Shown piece by piece: positions 52,056 to 61,700 of a DNA stretch of 64,000 nt; positions within the stretch are counted from its first letter, which is position 1, and each line of letters starts with the position of its first letter. The stretch is from Azospirillum sp. TSH58 (GTDB taxonomy: Bacteria; Pseudomonadota; Alphaproteobacteria; Azospirillales; Azospirillaceae), in assembly GCF_003119115.1 (NCBI RefSeq), contig NZ_CP022369.1:372001-436000 (forward strand), written 5' to 3'. The translations under genes were made by a program, and so were the position numbers. The notes under the pieces are model-generated. The model saw only the letters and a list, made by a program, of their open reading frames with translations. It had not been told where the DNA came from and did not search any database.

Positions 52056-53969
52056 ATGGCCTCCATCTGGGAACCCGAGGAGTTCGTCGGAGCCCTGTGG
52101 CACCGTCTGGTCGGTGACGCCGCGTCCTACCCGCGTCATCCCGACGCCGCGGTTCGCCTGGACGCGATGCGCGCGCGCCTCGGCGTGCTGTTTCGGGCGC
52201 TCGGCGGCCCCGGTGCCGTTCGCATCGCCGGGGCCTCCGCCGAAACCTCCGGGCATCGCCTCGGTCTGAAGCAGCGTCTCGGTCTCGGGACGGAAAAGCT
52301 GGAGCGCGCCCGCTACGACGGCGTCACCCTCCAGCTTCCCGACCGCGTCGATGTCTTCCCCTCCCGCGAGGACAACGCGGCGCTCTACGAATGGCTCGCC
52401 ATTTTTTTCGTCCAGGCCGAACCGCCTCCGGCGATGCCCGACGACCCGCTGCAGGCCGACCTCGTCCGCCTGCGTTCGGCCCGTCGGGCCACGCAACGGG
52501 CGCTCGATGAATGGCCGGGCCTGCGCCCGCTGCACGTCCGGCTCTGCCAAGCCATGCGCGCGGCCCGACCCAAATGGCGGCGCCCCGGACAGGAGGCCGC
52601 CGTCGAGGCGCTCGTCGGAACGCTCATCGGAAGCGGCGGCCCATCCGATCCGGACCTGCTGGCAGCGGTCACCGACGCGGCGGTCCCGCTCGACCGCTTC
52701 CGCGCCGCCTCCGGCTATCGGCCCTTCCTGCCGGTGCCGCTGTGGGGAGAAGTCTCCGCGCCACCGGAGGGCGCCGCTTCGCCCGAGAGTGATGAGGAGG
52801 GTGGCGCCGGGGCCGAAGGGGACGGCAAGCGCCGCAGGGCCAAGCGCCGCGAGAACGACCAGACCCGGCGCGACGACCCGCTGATGCTGAACCGCTTCGA
52901 GAAGATTCTCGGGCTGGCGGAGATGGTCAATCTCAATCGCAAGGTCGAGGACGACGACGAGGAAGGCGCGCGCAAGGCCGCGGAGGACTTGGACGAGATC
53001 TCGGTGGGTCAGCACGAGCGCAAGGCGTCGACCAAGCTCAAGCTCGACCTCGATCTGGCCTCCGAGGACGCCGACGTCGCGCCATTGCGGGCGGAAATCA
53101 CCTATCCCGAGTGGGACTGGAAACGCCGTCTCTATCATCCCGACCATTGCCGCGTGATCGCCGAGCCGGCCGCGCTGGAGGGGGAGGAGTGGCGGCCCGA
53201 CGACAACGCGCTGCGCCGCATCCGCCTGGTCCGCCGCCAGTTCGAGGCGATGCGGCCGCGCCGCCAAATGATGACCGGGCAGCCCGACGGTGATGACCTC
53301 GACCTGTCGGCTCTGGTCCGCTCGGTCGCCGACCGGTGCGCGGGCGGCATCGGATCGGATCGGGTCTACACGGCGGTGCGCAACGTCGCCCGCGACCTGT
53401 CGGTGTGCGTGCTGGTCGACGTCTCGCTGTCCACCGACAGCTGCATCGAGGACCGGCGCGTGCTCGACGTCGAGAAGGAGGCTCTGCTGGCGTTGACGCA
53501 CGGGCTGACCGCCTGCGGCGACGAGCACGCCATCCTCACCTTCACCTCGCACCGGCGCCACCGGGTGGACATGCGCACCGTAAAGGACTGCGAGGAGCGG
53601 TTGGACGCCCGCGTCGTGCGCCGCATCCAGGCGCTCAAGCCGGGCAGCTACACACGTATGGGAGCGGCGCTGCGCCACGCGACGGCCCTTCTCAAGGACC
53701 GCCCGCACACACACCGGCTTCTGCTGGTGCTGACGGACGGCAAACCGAACGACACGGACCATTACGAGGGCCGCTACGCCATCGAGGACACGCGCGTGGC
53801 GGTGCAGGAGGCGCGCCGCGCCGGACTGCGGCTGTTCGGCGTCACGGTGGACGAGAAGGGGCGCGATTACCTGCCCTACATCTTCGGCCCCGGCGCCTAC
53901 GCCATCTTCCCGCACGCCGCCCGCCTGCCCGCGGCGCTGCCCGCCATCTACCGCCAGCTGACCGGCTGA
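52056..53969 (+). CDS. norD: NorD, von Willebrand A-domain maturation protein
   Basis: A 637-aa cytoplasmic protein. The N-terminal half is helical and charged, with an acidic linker (around residues 245-290); the C-terminal von Willebrand A domain has the MIDAS motif DVSLSTDS near residue 455, and later TRMGAALRH and LLLVLTDGKPND. It partners NorQ to mature NO reductase. It begins 4 nt after norQ. Confidence 0.95.
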   Translation: MASIWEPEEFVGALWHRLVGDAASYPRHPDAAVRLDAMRARLGVLFRALGGPGAVRIAGASAETSGHRLGLKQRLGLGTEKLERARYDGVTLQLPDRVDVFPSREDNAALYEWLAIFFVQAEPPPAMPDDPLQADLVRLRSARRATQRALDEWPGLRPLHVRLCQAMRAARPKWRRPGQEAAVEALVGTLIGSGGPSDPDLLAAVTDAAVPLDRFRAASGYRPFLPVPLWGEVSAPPEGAASPESDEEGGAGAEGDGKRRRAKRRENDQTRRDDPLMLNRFEKILGLAEMVNLNRKVEDDDEEGARKAAEDLDEISVGQHERKASTKLKLDLDLASEDADVAPLRAEITYPEWDWKRRLYHPDHCRVIAEPAALEGEEWRPDDNALRRIRLVRRQFEAMRPRRQMMTGQPDGDDLDLSALVRSVADRCAGGIGSDRVYTAVRNVARDLSVCVLVDVSLSTDSCIEDRRVLDVEKEALLALTHGLTACGDEHAILTFTSHRRHRVDMRTVKDCEERLDARVVRRIQALKPGSYTRMGAALRHATALLKDRPHTHRLLLVLTDGKPNDTDHYEGRYAIEDTRVAVQEARRAGLRLFGVTVDEKGRDYLPYIFGPGAYAIFPHAARLPAALPAIYRQLTG

Positions 53970-53992
53970 ACGCTCAAGAAACAGGAGGCATC

Positions 53993-54667
53993 ATGCTCAG
54001 GATCATCCTTGCCGCCATCCTCGGAGCCGTCCTGGTGTCCGGCTCTCCCTGGGCGCAGGTCAACATCCGGCCGGACACCACGCCCCGCCTGCCGCCGCAA
54101 CCGGGGCAGTCCCTGCCCGTCGAGGATGCGCATTTCCTCAAGGAGGCGGCCGCGGCCAGCCAGAGGCAGGCGGAGCTCGGGCGTCTTGCGGCGGAGAAGG
54201 GGCCGGACGATGCGTTCAAGACTCTGGCCAAAGGAATTGCGGAGACCCACACCACTTTGGGCGAGTCCCTGAAGCGGCTTTCTTCGGCCCGCCCCCTGCC
54301 GCCGGCTGACCAGTTGAAGCCGGAGCGCGCTGACGCCTTCGGTGCCGCTGGGGCGGTGACCAACCCGGCGAACGCCCAGGAGGGCATGACGCCGGACGCC
54401 GTCAAGGCGCTGTCCGGGGCGTCGGGCGATGCCTTCGCCAAGGGCTACATTGAGGCGCAGCTTCGCATTCATGACCGCATCGTCGACCTCTACCAGACCG
54501 AGGCGTCGAACACGCCGGACCGCGAGCTTGCCACCTTCGCGATCACCAGTCTGGTGTCCATCCAGAAGGACCGCGACGCCCTTCGGCAGATGGCCGGCCG
54601 CTTCGGGATCAGCGCTCCGGCCACGGGCCAGCCGGTCCAGTATGGCGATCCGACCACGGCCCGTTGA
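53993..54667 (+). CDS. DUF4142-type secreted protein
   Basis: A 224-aa protein with signal peptide MLRIILAAILGAVLVSGSPW...AQ and a ferritin-like helical pattern typical of DUF4142 (DAHFLKEAAAASQRQAELGRLA, AKGYIEAQLRIHDRIVDLYQ, ELATFAITSLVSIQKDRDAL). AGGAGG lies 7 nt before the ATG, and it is 23 nt after norD, so it is probably part of the nor transcript. The family's role is unknown; periplasmic stress protection is a common guess. Confidence 0.82.
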   Translation: MLRIILAAILGAVLVSGSPWAQVNIRPDTTPRLPPQPGQSLPVEDAHFLKEAAAASQRQAELGRLAAEKGPDDAFKTLAKGIAETHTTLGESLKRLSSARPLPPADQLKPERADAFGAAGAVTNPANAQEGMTPDAVKALSGASGDAFAKGYIEAQLRIHDRIVDLYQTEASNTPDRELATFAITSLVSIQKDRDALRQMAGRFGISAPATGQPVQYGDPTTAR

Positions 54668-54804
54668 GGCCGGCGGCCGCCATGGCGAACGGTGCGCCGC
54701 CGGTGACCGGGCAGTTTTCGTGCGTTTGCCCCTGGGCAAAGACGGCGACAACGCCTCACGTCATGATCCCCCCGGTCATCATTCCAAGGACAAGCGAGGC
54801 GGAC

Positions 54805-55083
54805 ATGACGGAAACGCAACCACAGCCTACAGCGCTGCTCGGAACCCAGGTTGCCGAGGTGGACGGAGCTGGAGATCTCGTGTTTGACGCTGCGATCGTG
54901 GGGCCGCTCCTCGGCCTCGAACCGGGCGCCTTCATGGAAGAACTGAAGAAGGGCATGGTCCATCAGGTTCATGAACAGGGAACGGGTGTGGACCATGGTC
55001 GGAGGCGGGTGACCTTCCGCTACCGGGCACGGCAATCGGTGCTGGTTCTGGACGCGCAGGGCCATGCACTTCATGTTGCATGA
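54805..55083 (+). CDS. DUF6522-like small protein
   Basis: A 92-aa cytoplasmic protein: VDGAGDLVFDAAIVGPLLGL, FMEELKKGMVHQVHEQGTGV and HGRRRVTFRYRARQSVLVLD. This pattern fits the small proteins grouped as DUF6522, often found by denitrification genes in alphaproteobacteria (my recollection of the family, not checked). GAGGCGGAC precedes the ATG. It may be cotranscribed with nor genes. Confidence 0.7.
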   Translation: MTETQPQPTALLGTQVAEVDGAGDLVFDAAIVGPLLGLEPGAFMEELKKGMVHQVHEQGTGVDHGRRRVTFRYRARQSVLVLDAQGHALHVA

Positions 55084-55217
55084 GGTCGAAGTGGATGGGA
55101 GGGCGCGAGGAGCGCGGCCATGTGAGCAGCGTGAGCCCGGACGACGGGTCCGTCGATCAAGGACCTCTGTTCAACCCCACACGGCAACCCGATGGTCGCC
55201 GGCTTCACGGCGGTCGT

Positions 55218-55236
55218 CCCCTGACGATGCCAGGGG
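55218..55236. terminator. Hairpin between convergent small genes
   Basis: A 6-bp stem (cccctg / caggggg-side complement) with a 7-nt loop separates the DUF6522-like gene from the leftward small membrane-protein gene. Short, without a T-run. Confidence 0.35.
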
Positions 55237-55240
55237 CGGG

Positions 55241-55525
55241 TCAGTAATCCCGATCCGGGTGATCGGACCAGTCGCCCAGATTCATCACGGCGACAGCCAT
55301 CGCCACACCGCCGAACGTTCCGCAAACCGAGCCGAAGAGCAGGATGAAACCGATCAGCCAGTAGTCGGAGCCAAGGAGCAGTGTACGGAGACTGGCGACA
55401 TCCAGGGCGAGAAGGCCGAGGCAAACGACAACGCCGGCCACGACCCCAATCGCCAGATGGGTCAATAGGAATGACACCAGATTATGCTTCTGCAAGAAAG
55501 CGGAGCGCCGTGGATTTCGAGGCAT
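55241..55525 (-). CDS. Small two-span membrane protein
   Basis: 94 aa with two hydrophobic spans (THLAIGVVAGVVVCLGLLAL and DYWLIGFILLFGSVCGTFGG continuing to MAVAVMNLGD), a basic N-terminus (PRNPRRSAFLQKHN) and an acidic tail. AGGGAG lies 8 nt upstream of the ATG. It follows hmp in the same direction and may be cotranscribed with it. Family not recognised with confidence. Confidence 0.7.
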   Translation of the reverse strand: MPRNPRRSAFLQKHNLVSFLLTHLAIGVVAGVVVCLGLLALDVASLRTLLLGSDYWLIGFILLFGSVCGTFGGVAMAVAVMNLGDWSDHPDRDY

Positions 55526-55632
55526 TTCAGTGACTCCCTGCAGAGCAAAGGCGCATGGTTGGCAATTGGAAGGCAGCATGCGCCGCGCCCTTGACGTTCC
55601 CCCTGAATTGAATCGGCGCGCGCCCTGAAACC

Positions 55633-56859
55633 TCATACGGCAAGCAGTTCGTCCGCTGGGCCAAAGAACTCGTAATGGATGCTGCCCAATGGCACGCCCC
55701 GGCCGGCGAGGCCGCCGACCATAGCGCGCAGGAACGGTCGAGGGCCACACAGATAGTAGGCCGCCTCCTGCATCGGGGTGTTGGCCACGATCCAATCCAT
55801 GCTGATGAAACCTCGCTCATCGTAGTCGCGCCCCTGAACGTCGGCCGGGTCAGGGGCGTTGTAATAGGTGCGCAGCGTGATGTTGCGAGCCTGAGCGGCC
55901 AGTGCCCGGGAACGATCGCGCATCGCGTGAACGCGGCCGTTTTCGGCGCCGTGGATGTACCAGGTCGGCCGGCCATCGCCGGAACCGGCAATGGTCTCCA
56001 GCATGCTCATCATCGGGGTCAACCCCACCCCACCGCTCAGCAGCACGACCGGCCCGGCGGAAGCCTCGTCGAGGAAGAATTCGCCGGCCGGGGGCGCCAC
56101 CTTCAGCACCGTGCCCGGCTTGGCGTGATCGTGCAGCCAGTTGGATGCCAGCCCCGCCGGCCTGCCCAAGCCCTCCTCCCGCTTGACGCTGATGCGGTAG
56201 GACCGGGAATCCGGAGCGGAGGAGATGGAATAGTTGCGCTTCAGCACACCGGCTCCCGGCACATCCAGCGCAAAGGTCAGATACTGACCGGGGCGGTGGC
56301 GGATCACACCGCGCCCGTCTGCCGGAACCAGGATGAAGGAGCGGATGATGTCGCTCTCCAGCGTCACGCTCTCCACCGTGAAGTCGCGCCAGCCGTTCCA
56401 TCCGCCCGGCGCCGCGGCGAGCCCGGCGTAGACGCTGGCCTCCCGCGCTTTGAGCACGTCCGCCAGAAACCAATAGGCCTCGCCCCAGGCGTCGAGCACC
56501 TCGTCGGTCGCGGCGTCGCCCAGCACGTCCTTGATTGCGCCCAGCAGGGCATCGGCGACATAGGGGTAATGTTCGGGCAGGATGTTCAGCCCGACATGCT
56601 TCTGCGTGATCCGCTCCACCCGCGAGGCCAGCACACCCAGGTTGTCGATGTTGCGGCCATAGGCGATGATCGCCGCCGTCAGCGCCTTGGACTGCGACCC
56701 GGTCACGCCATGATGGGATTGATTGAACAGGTCGCGGATTTCCGGGGTGCGGAACAATCGCTGATACATGCGGTCGGTGACCGCGGTGCCGCCTTTCTCC
56801 AGGGCGGGAACCGTGGCCTTGACGATGTCGATGGTTCGGTTGCTGAGAGCCTCCGCCAT
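55633..56859 (-). CDS. hmp: Flavohemoglobin / nitric oxide dioxygenase
   Basis: A 408-aa protein with the three Hmp domains: an N-terminal globin (MAEALSNRTIDIVKATVPAL; proximal histidine in ITQKHVGL; DRMYQRLF), a FAD domain (HRPGQYLTFALD, KRNYSISSAP) and an NAD domain (LLSGGVGLTPMMSML, YYLCGPRPFLRAM, HYEFFGP). It oxidises NO to nitrate with oxygen and NAD(P)H, and so guards against NO from nirK. The start has GGAGAC 6 nt upstream. A perfect 10-bp hairpin and a TGTG...CACA palindrome lie upstream. Confidence 0.95.
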   Translation of the reverse strand: MAEALSNRTIDIVKATVPALEKGGTAVTDRMYQRLFRTPEIRDLFNQSHHGVTGSQSKALTAAIIAYGRNIDNLGVLASRVERITQKHVGLNILPEHYPYVADALLGAIKDVLGDAATDEVLDAWGEAYWFLADVLKAREASVYAGLAAAPGGWNGWRDFTVESVTLESDIIRSFILVPADGRGVIRHRPGQYLTFALDVPGAGVLKRNYSISSAPDSRSYRISVKREEGLGRPAGLASNWLHDHAKPGTVLKVAPPAGEFFLDEASAGPVVLLSGGVGLTPMMSMLETIAGSGDGRPTWYIHGAENGRVHAMRDRSRALAAQARNITLRTYYNAPDPADVQGRDYDERGFISMDWIVANTPMQEAAYYLCGPRPFLRAMVGGLAGRGVPLGSIHYEFFGPADELLAV

Positions 56860-56906
56860 GAATTGTCTCCGTGCTGCCATGGCGATTCAACCCTCCGCCA
56901 ATTCAA

Positions 56907-56934
56907 CCGGTTCCGGCGGTTTCTCCGGAACCGG
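56907..56934. promoter_or_regulatory. Perfect 10-bp hairpin upstream of hmp
   Basis: CCGGTTCCGG and CCGGAACCGG flank an 8-nt loop, ending 48 bp before the hmp start codon. It may be an operator or a leader hairpin in the hmp message. Confidence 0.5.
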
Positions 56935-56950
56935 GCCGACCTCCAAAGGT

Positions 56951-56962
56951 TGTGATCGCACA
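56951..56962. promoter_or_regulatory. TGTGATCGCACA palindrome upstream of hmp
   Basis: A short inverted TGTG-N4-CACA motif resembling CRP/FNR-family half-sites lies about 92 bp upstream of hmp and 140 bp upstream of the divergent kinase gene. It could serve either gene. Confidence 0.35.
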
Positions 56963-57099
56963 GGCATCGGCAGCCGATGGCGCTGTAGTTCCTACTGCGG
57001 AAGCGGCTTCCATGCGCTATATTTCGATCTACGAAGCGCTCGTCCGCTTCTTCACGCCAAGGACTGTTGGCGTGACGAACCGCCTGGGAACCGTGGCTG

Positions 57100-58362
57100 A
57101 TGCCCGCTGCCGACACCGATGCCCTGCAACCGTCCGCCCTGCGCGACGCCGACCATCTGACGGCGCTCGTCGATCTCAACGAACGCCTGTTCTTTGCCCA
57201 TGACCTGCCGGCCGTGATCTCCATCCTCCGGACGGCCGCGCGCCGCCTGACCGGCGCCGACGGCGTCACCATCGTGCTGCGCGATGGCGACCTGTGCCAT
57301 TACGTTGAGGAGAACGCGATCAGCCCGCTGTGGAAGGGCCAGCGGTTTCCCATGGGCACGTGCATCTCGGGCTGGGCCATGCTGACCGGGCAACCGGCGA
57401 TCATTCCGGACATCTACGCCGATTCGCGCATTCCACACGAAGCCTATCGCCCCACCTTCGTGCGCAGCCTCGTCATGGTGCCGGTCGGCGCGCCAGAGCC
57501 CATCGCCGCCATCGGTGCCTACTGGGCAGCGCGGCACACGCCCTACACGGGCACCGTCACCCTCCTGTTGGCGATCGCCCGATCGGCGGCCCTGGCGCTG
57601 TCCAACGTCCGCCTGCTTGAATCGTTGCAGGAGGCGGCCGAAGCCGCACGGACGCAGGCCAAGGAACTGGCGCGGGCCAACACGGCGCGCACCCGGCTCC
57701 TTGCGACGTTGAACCATGACCTGCGCCAACCGGTCCATGCCCTGACCCTCGCCACCCACGCCCTGTCGTCCCGGGTCACAGACCGCGGGGAAATCTACGT
57801 GTCGACGATGAAGCACTGCCTGGGCGTGGTGAAGCGACTGATGGATGGCGTGCAGGATCTGGTGGGGATGGACGACGGCACGATCGCCGTCCGGATCGAA
57901 GACGTCCCGTTGGACGATCTGATGACGCACGCCACAGCGACGTTCCAACTGGCCGCCGCAGCCAAGGGGCTCGACTGGCGCATGGAAGGGAGTGGCAGAG
58001 GGGTGACGGTGCGCACGGACCGGCTGCTTGCATCGCGCATTCTCCACAACCTTATCGACAACGCCATCAAGTACACCGACCGCGGGGAAATCCGAATTGT
58101 GTGCCGCACTGCCGGCGGCAAGGTATGGGTCGACGTCTCCGATACCGGCCGAGGCATCCCGGAGAGTTCCCTGGCCGACATTTTCGAAGAGTTCTACCGC
58201 ATCGAAGCCGGAGATGAGGTCGTTGGCCTGGGCCTTGGCCTGTTCATCGTGAAGACGCTGGCGGATCACCTCGGCTATCCGATCACGGTGGAATCCCGCC
58301 CAGGGGCAGGAACAACGATCAGCGTCGCCCTGCCAGTGGCTGGTTCTGTCGCACGTCCATAG
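57100..58362 (+). CDS. GAF-domain sensor histidine kinase
   Basis: 420 aa, cytoplasmic. Residues ~20-180 are a GAF domain (LFFAHDLPAVISILRTAARR, GTCISGWAMLTGQPAIIPD). A short coiled coil leads to the histidine phosphorylation site LNHDLRQP (His near residue 206) and a HATPase domain with N-box NLIDNAIKYT and DTGRGIPE, GLGLGLFIVK. It is divergent from hmp. No partner response regulator is adjacent. The NHDLRQP/SHDLRQP type is shared with the hybrid kinase at 58773, so both may belong to one pathway. Confidence 0.9.
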   Translation: MPAADTDALQPSALRDADHLTALVDLNERLFFAHDLPAVISILRTAARRLTGADGVTIVLRDGDLCHYVEENAISPLWKGQRFPMGTCISGWAMLTGQPAIIPDIYADSRIPHEAYRPTFVRSLVMVPVGAPEPIAAIGAYWAARHTPYTGTVTLLLAIARSAALALSNVRLLESLQEAAEAARTQAKELARANTARTRLLATLNHDLRQPVHALTLATHALSSRVTDRGEIYVSTMKHCLGVVKRLMDGVQDLVGMDDGTIAVRIEDVPLDDLMTHATATFQLAAAAKGLDWRMEGSGRGVTVRTDRLLASRILHNLIDNAIKYTDRGEIRIVCRTAGGKVWVDVSDTGRGIPESSLADIFEEFYRIEAGDEVVGLGLGLFIVKTLADHLGYPITVESRPGAGTTISVALPVAGSVARP

Positions 58363-58407
58363 GCGGGCGAGCGAGAGCCCTTGCCCGAGGGGGCACCGTG
58401 ACCAGCG

Positions 58408-58701
58408 TCAGCGGCCAGCCACGAACCCGCTCGAGGGGGTATCGCAGAAATGCTGCTGGATGGCCGCGATGGCGCTCATGTCTGCAAGGAGAGCCGCGAC
58501 GTAGTCCGGATTGAAACTTCCGGGCCGCCTGCTCCAGAGGAAAGCCGCCGCGGCCTCGTTCGTCCACGCTCCCTTGTAGGGACGTTCCGACGTGAGCGCG
58601 TCGAACACGTCGGCGACCGCGACAATGCGCGCTTCCAGTGAAATGGCCACATGATAGATGGGCATGCCCTTGCCGTGCTCAAAGCGAAGGCGTGTCCACA
58701 A
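58408..58701 (-). pseudogene. C-terminal remnant of an HD-GYP-type phosphodiesterase
   Basis: About 97 residues match the end of HD-GYP response-regulator outputs: SLEARIVAVADVFDALTSER, then PYKGAW and FNPDYVAALL. The N-terminal receiver and the HD...HDIGK and HD-GYP catalytic motifs are absent, and the upstream DNA belongs to the hybrid kinase end. It is probably what remains after an internal deletion of a c-di-GMP phosphodiesterase gene that once followed the kinase. Confidence 0.7.
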
Positions 58702-58772
58702 CGGCGTGATACGAGCAGGATGGCCTTTGCCGAACCCGGTGCGGATCGAACCAACTCGGCGATGAGGGCGGG

Positions 58773-61700
58773 TCAGCTGCCGAGAAGCTCCTGCACGGCG
58801 GCAAGGAGTTGATTGGAGGCGACGGGTTTGCGGAGGAATGTCACGCCAAGGTCCGTGGCGTCACGTTCGCTGTCAGACCCCATATCCCCGGTCAGAATGA
58901 TGCCGGGTATCGGATGGCCAGCCTGTGCGCGGATGGAGGCAACGGCGTCCGTTCCGACTTCGCCTCCTCGCAGTCGGTAATCCGCGACGACAAGGTCCGG
59001 CGCACGCTCCATGTCTCGCAGACCTTCGAGGGCCTGTGCCGTGGACCCGGCGATGACGACCTCGTAGCCCCACTCCATGAACAATGTCCGCAACCCGGTG
59101 AGCACAATCACGTCGTCATCGATCAGAACAGCCAAACGCCTTTGCCCGTCGGCCGTTACAACCGGCTTGGGCAGGGGTGGACTTGTCCCCGCGGCGCCCG
59201 CAAGGGGGACGTCGACCACAAAGGTCGATCCACGCCCCGGTTCGGAGCGCACGGTCACCGGGTGATCAAGCAGTTGGGAGAGCCGCTGCACGATGGCCAG
59301 CCCCAGACCCAACCCTTGGCTCCGGTCGCGCTCCGGGTTGTTGACCTGATGGAACTCTTCGAACACGCGGCCCAACTGCTCGGCGGATATGCCGATTCCA
59401 CTGTCGTGAACCTGGATGCTCACGCGGTCGGGAGCGATGTTGCAGACGACCCGCACATAACCTTCAGGGGTATAGCGCAGAGCATTCTCGACGAGATTGC
59501 GCAATATGCGACCGAGCAGCACCGGATCGCTTCGCACCGCCAGAGCTGGTCCGGGGTCGGTGACATGGAGTTCCAGACCCTTGCTCGCCGCGATCGGTGA
59601 ATAAGCGGCTCGCATCTCATCCAGCAACGACGCAAGCGGCATGTCACGGACCTGAGGCACAATCGTTCCGACATCCAAGCGAGAAACGTCGAGCAGGCTG
59701 TCAAGCAGAGCCTTCAACGTGTCCAAGGCACGCTCCAAGGCCATCAGCGACCGGCGGCTCCGGTCCTCGCGGACATGAGACTGCAAAACGCCGGCGAACA
59801 GCAAAGCCGACTGGAGCGGTTGCCGCAAATCGTGGCTGGCGGCAGCCAGGAATCTGGACTTGGACTGGTTGGCTTCATCGGCCAGAGTCTTGGCATCCCG
59901 CAGAGCCTGCTCCATCGCCCGACGGTCGGTGACGTCCATGTTCATGCCGCTCAGGCGGACTGGACGACCGCTGCCATCATGTTCCGCCCGTCCCACTCCC
60001 AGTAACCAGCAGACCCCCTTTTCCGGATGCGAGATGCGAAACTCCGCCTGGTAATCCGGCCGCCTGCCTTCGAGCACGTCCTGCACGGCCTGCCGCAACA
60101 CCGGGTGATCGTCCGCAACAACCAGGTCATAGAACGCGGGTTCACTGGGGTGGAAGGTCGTCGGATCGACGCCCAACAGACGGTACATGCCGTCCGACCA
60201 AGTCACGACGCCAGTGCGGAGATCGAGATCCCACAGACCAGCGTTTGCGGCGTTCAAGGCAATGGCGAGATTCCTCTCGCTCCGCTGCAAGGCCGTTGCC
60301 ACGGACTTGCGCTCGGTGATGTCGATGTTCAGGCCGCTCATGCGCAACGGCGTGCCGTCCGTGTCGTAATGGACGCGCCCGGTGGATAATACCCATCGGA
60401 CCGCCCCATCCGGGAGCATGATGCGGTATTCCAGTGCGAGATAGGGCTTCCGTTCGCTGAAGAGCTGCGCCTGAGCCGCGGCAGTGACGGCTTCGACATC
60501 GTCCGGTCTCACTGTACGAAGCCAGGATTCCAAGCAGGGAGCATCGCTCTCCGGGTCCAAGCCGAACAGGCGATAACTGCCCTCCGACCAGTGCCCGCGC
60601 CCGGTGCGCAAATCCCAGTCGAAACTGCCGGCCTGAGCCGACTGCAGGGCCAAGCTGAGGCGTTCGTTGCTTGCCCGAAGCTCCTCTTCGGCCATCGTCC
60701 GTCGGGAAATGTCCAAAAGATGGACGGTCAGGCCCCTCGGGGTGGGAAACGCTCGGAGCCAGAACCAGCGGCCGGTCTGCGGACCGCGGAATTCGACGTC
60801 CACCGGAACCCGTTCGGTCATGGACCTGTGCAACTCATCCGCCAACTGGCCTTCGGCGAGTTCGGGAAAGGCGTCCCACAGCCGCATGCCGAGCAGGTCG
60901 CGGCCTTGAGCGACCAGGGTCCTGGCCATGTCGTTGAGTTCGAGGAATCGCCAGTCCCGATCGAACTCGATGAAGCCATCCACGGTGTTGGCCAGCAACA
61001 CGCTGACTTTGCGGGCGGAGTGTTGGGCCTCTTCGCGCACTCTCAGGAAGCGGCGTATACCCCACAGGGCGCCGAGGCCCGTGGTCAGGAGCAGCCCAAG
61101 AAAGATGGCCACGGTCCAGAAGGTTGCGGTGTGGATGGGACGCATCGCCGTCGCTTTGTCGAGCCCGACGTGCAGATACAGGCCCCGGGCACCCGACGTT
61201 GCTGGTGAATAGGCAAACACCCGTGGCCGACCGTCCATCCCCGCCAATTCAGCCACACCTTTGGTCGCCTCGCGCAACAAAGGACCGAACGGTTCCGGCA
61301 ACAAGCGGCCGGCCAGTTCCGGTGCGTCAGGGATGGTTGCGAGAACCGTTCCGTCACGGTCGGCGACAAGGAGACAGGTGTTGTCCGGCAAAGATTCCTG
61401 CGTGAGGGACTCCCGCAGCCAAGCGGTGTCGAGAAGTGCCGCAATCACTCCATGGTAACCTCCATCCTCCCGGCGATGGGCACGGGCGAAGGGAATGGCG
61501 GGTTGTCCCGTGATCGGCGATCGCATGGACTGGCCTGTGACGATGCCATCGGTGCTCGCCGCATCCTGGAGGAGCCGACCTGCAATCACCCGCCCCACCG
61601 TCATGGAGTCCGTCGAGCACCATACGGCACCGTTCGCGTCGGAAATTTCCATTGCCATGTAGCTCGGATACTTGGCCCTGATCCGGGACATGACCTCCTG

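Noticed and set aside
52038..53915. 625-codon open frame on the minus strand
   Set aside because: Antisense to norD with its intact MIDAS motif.
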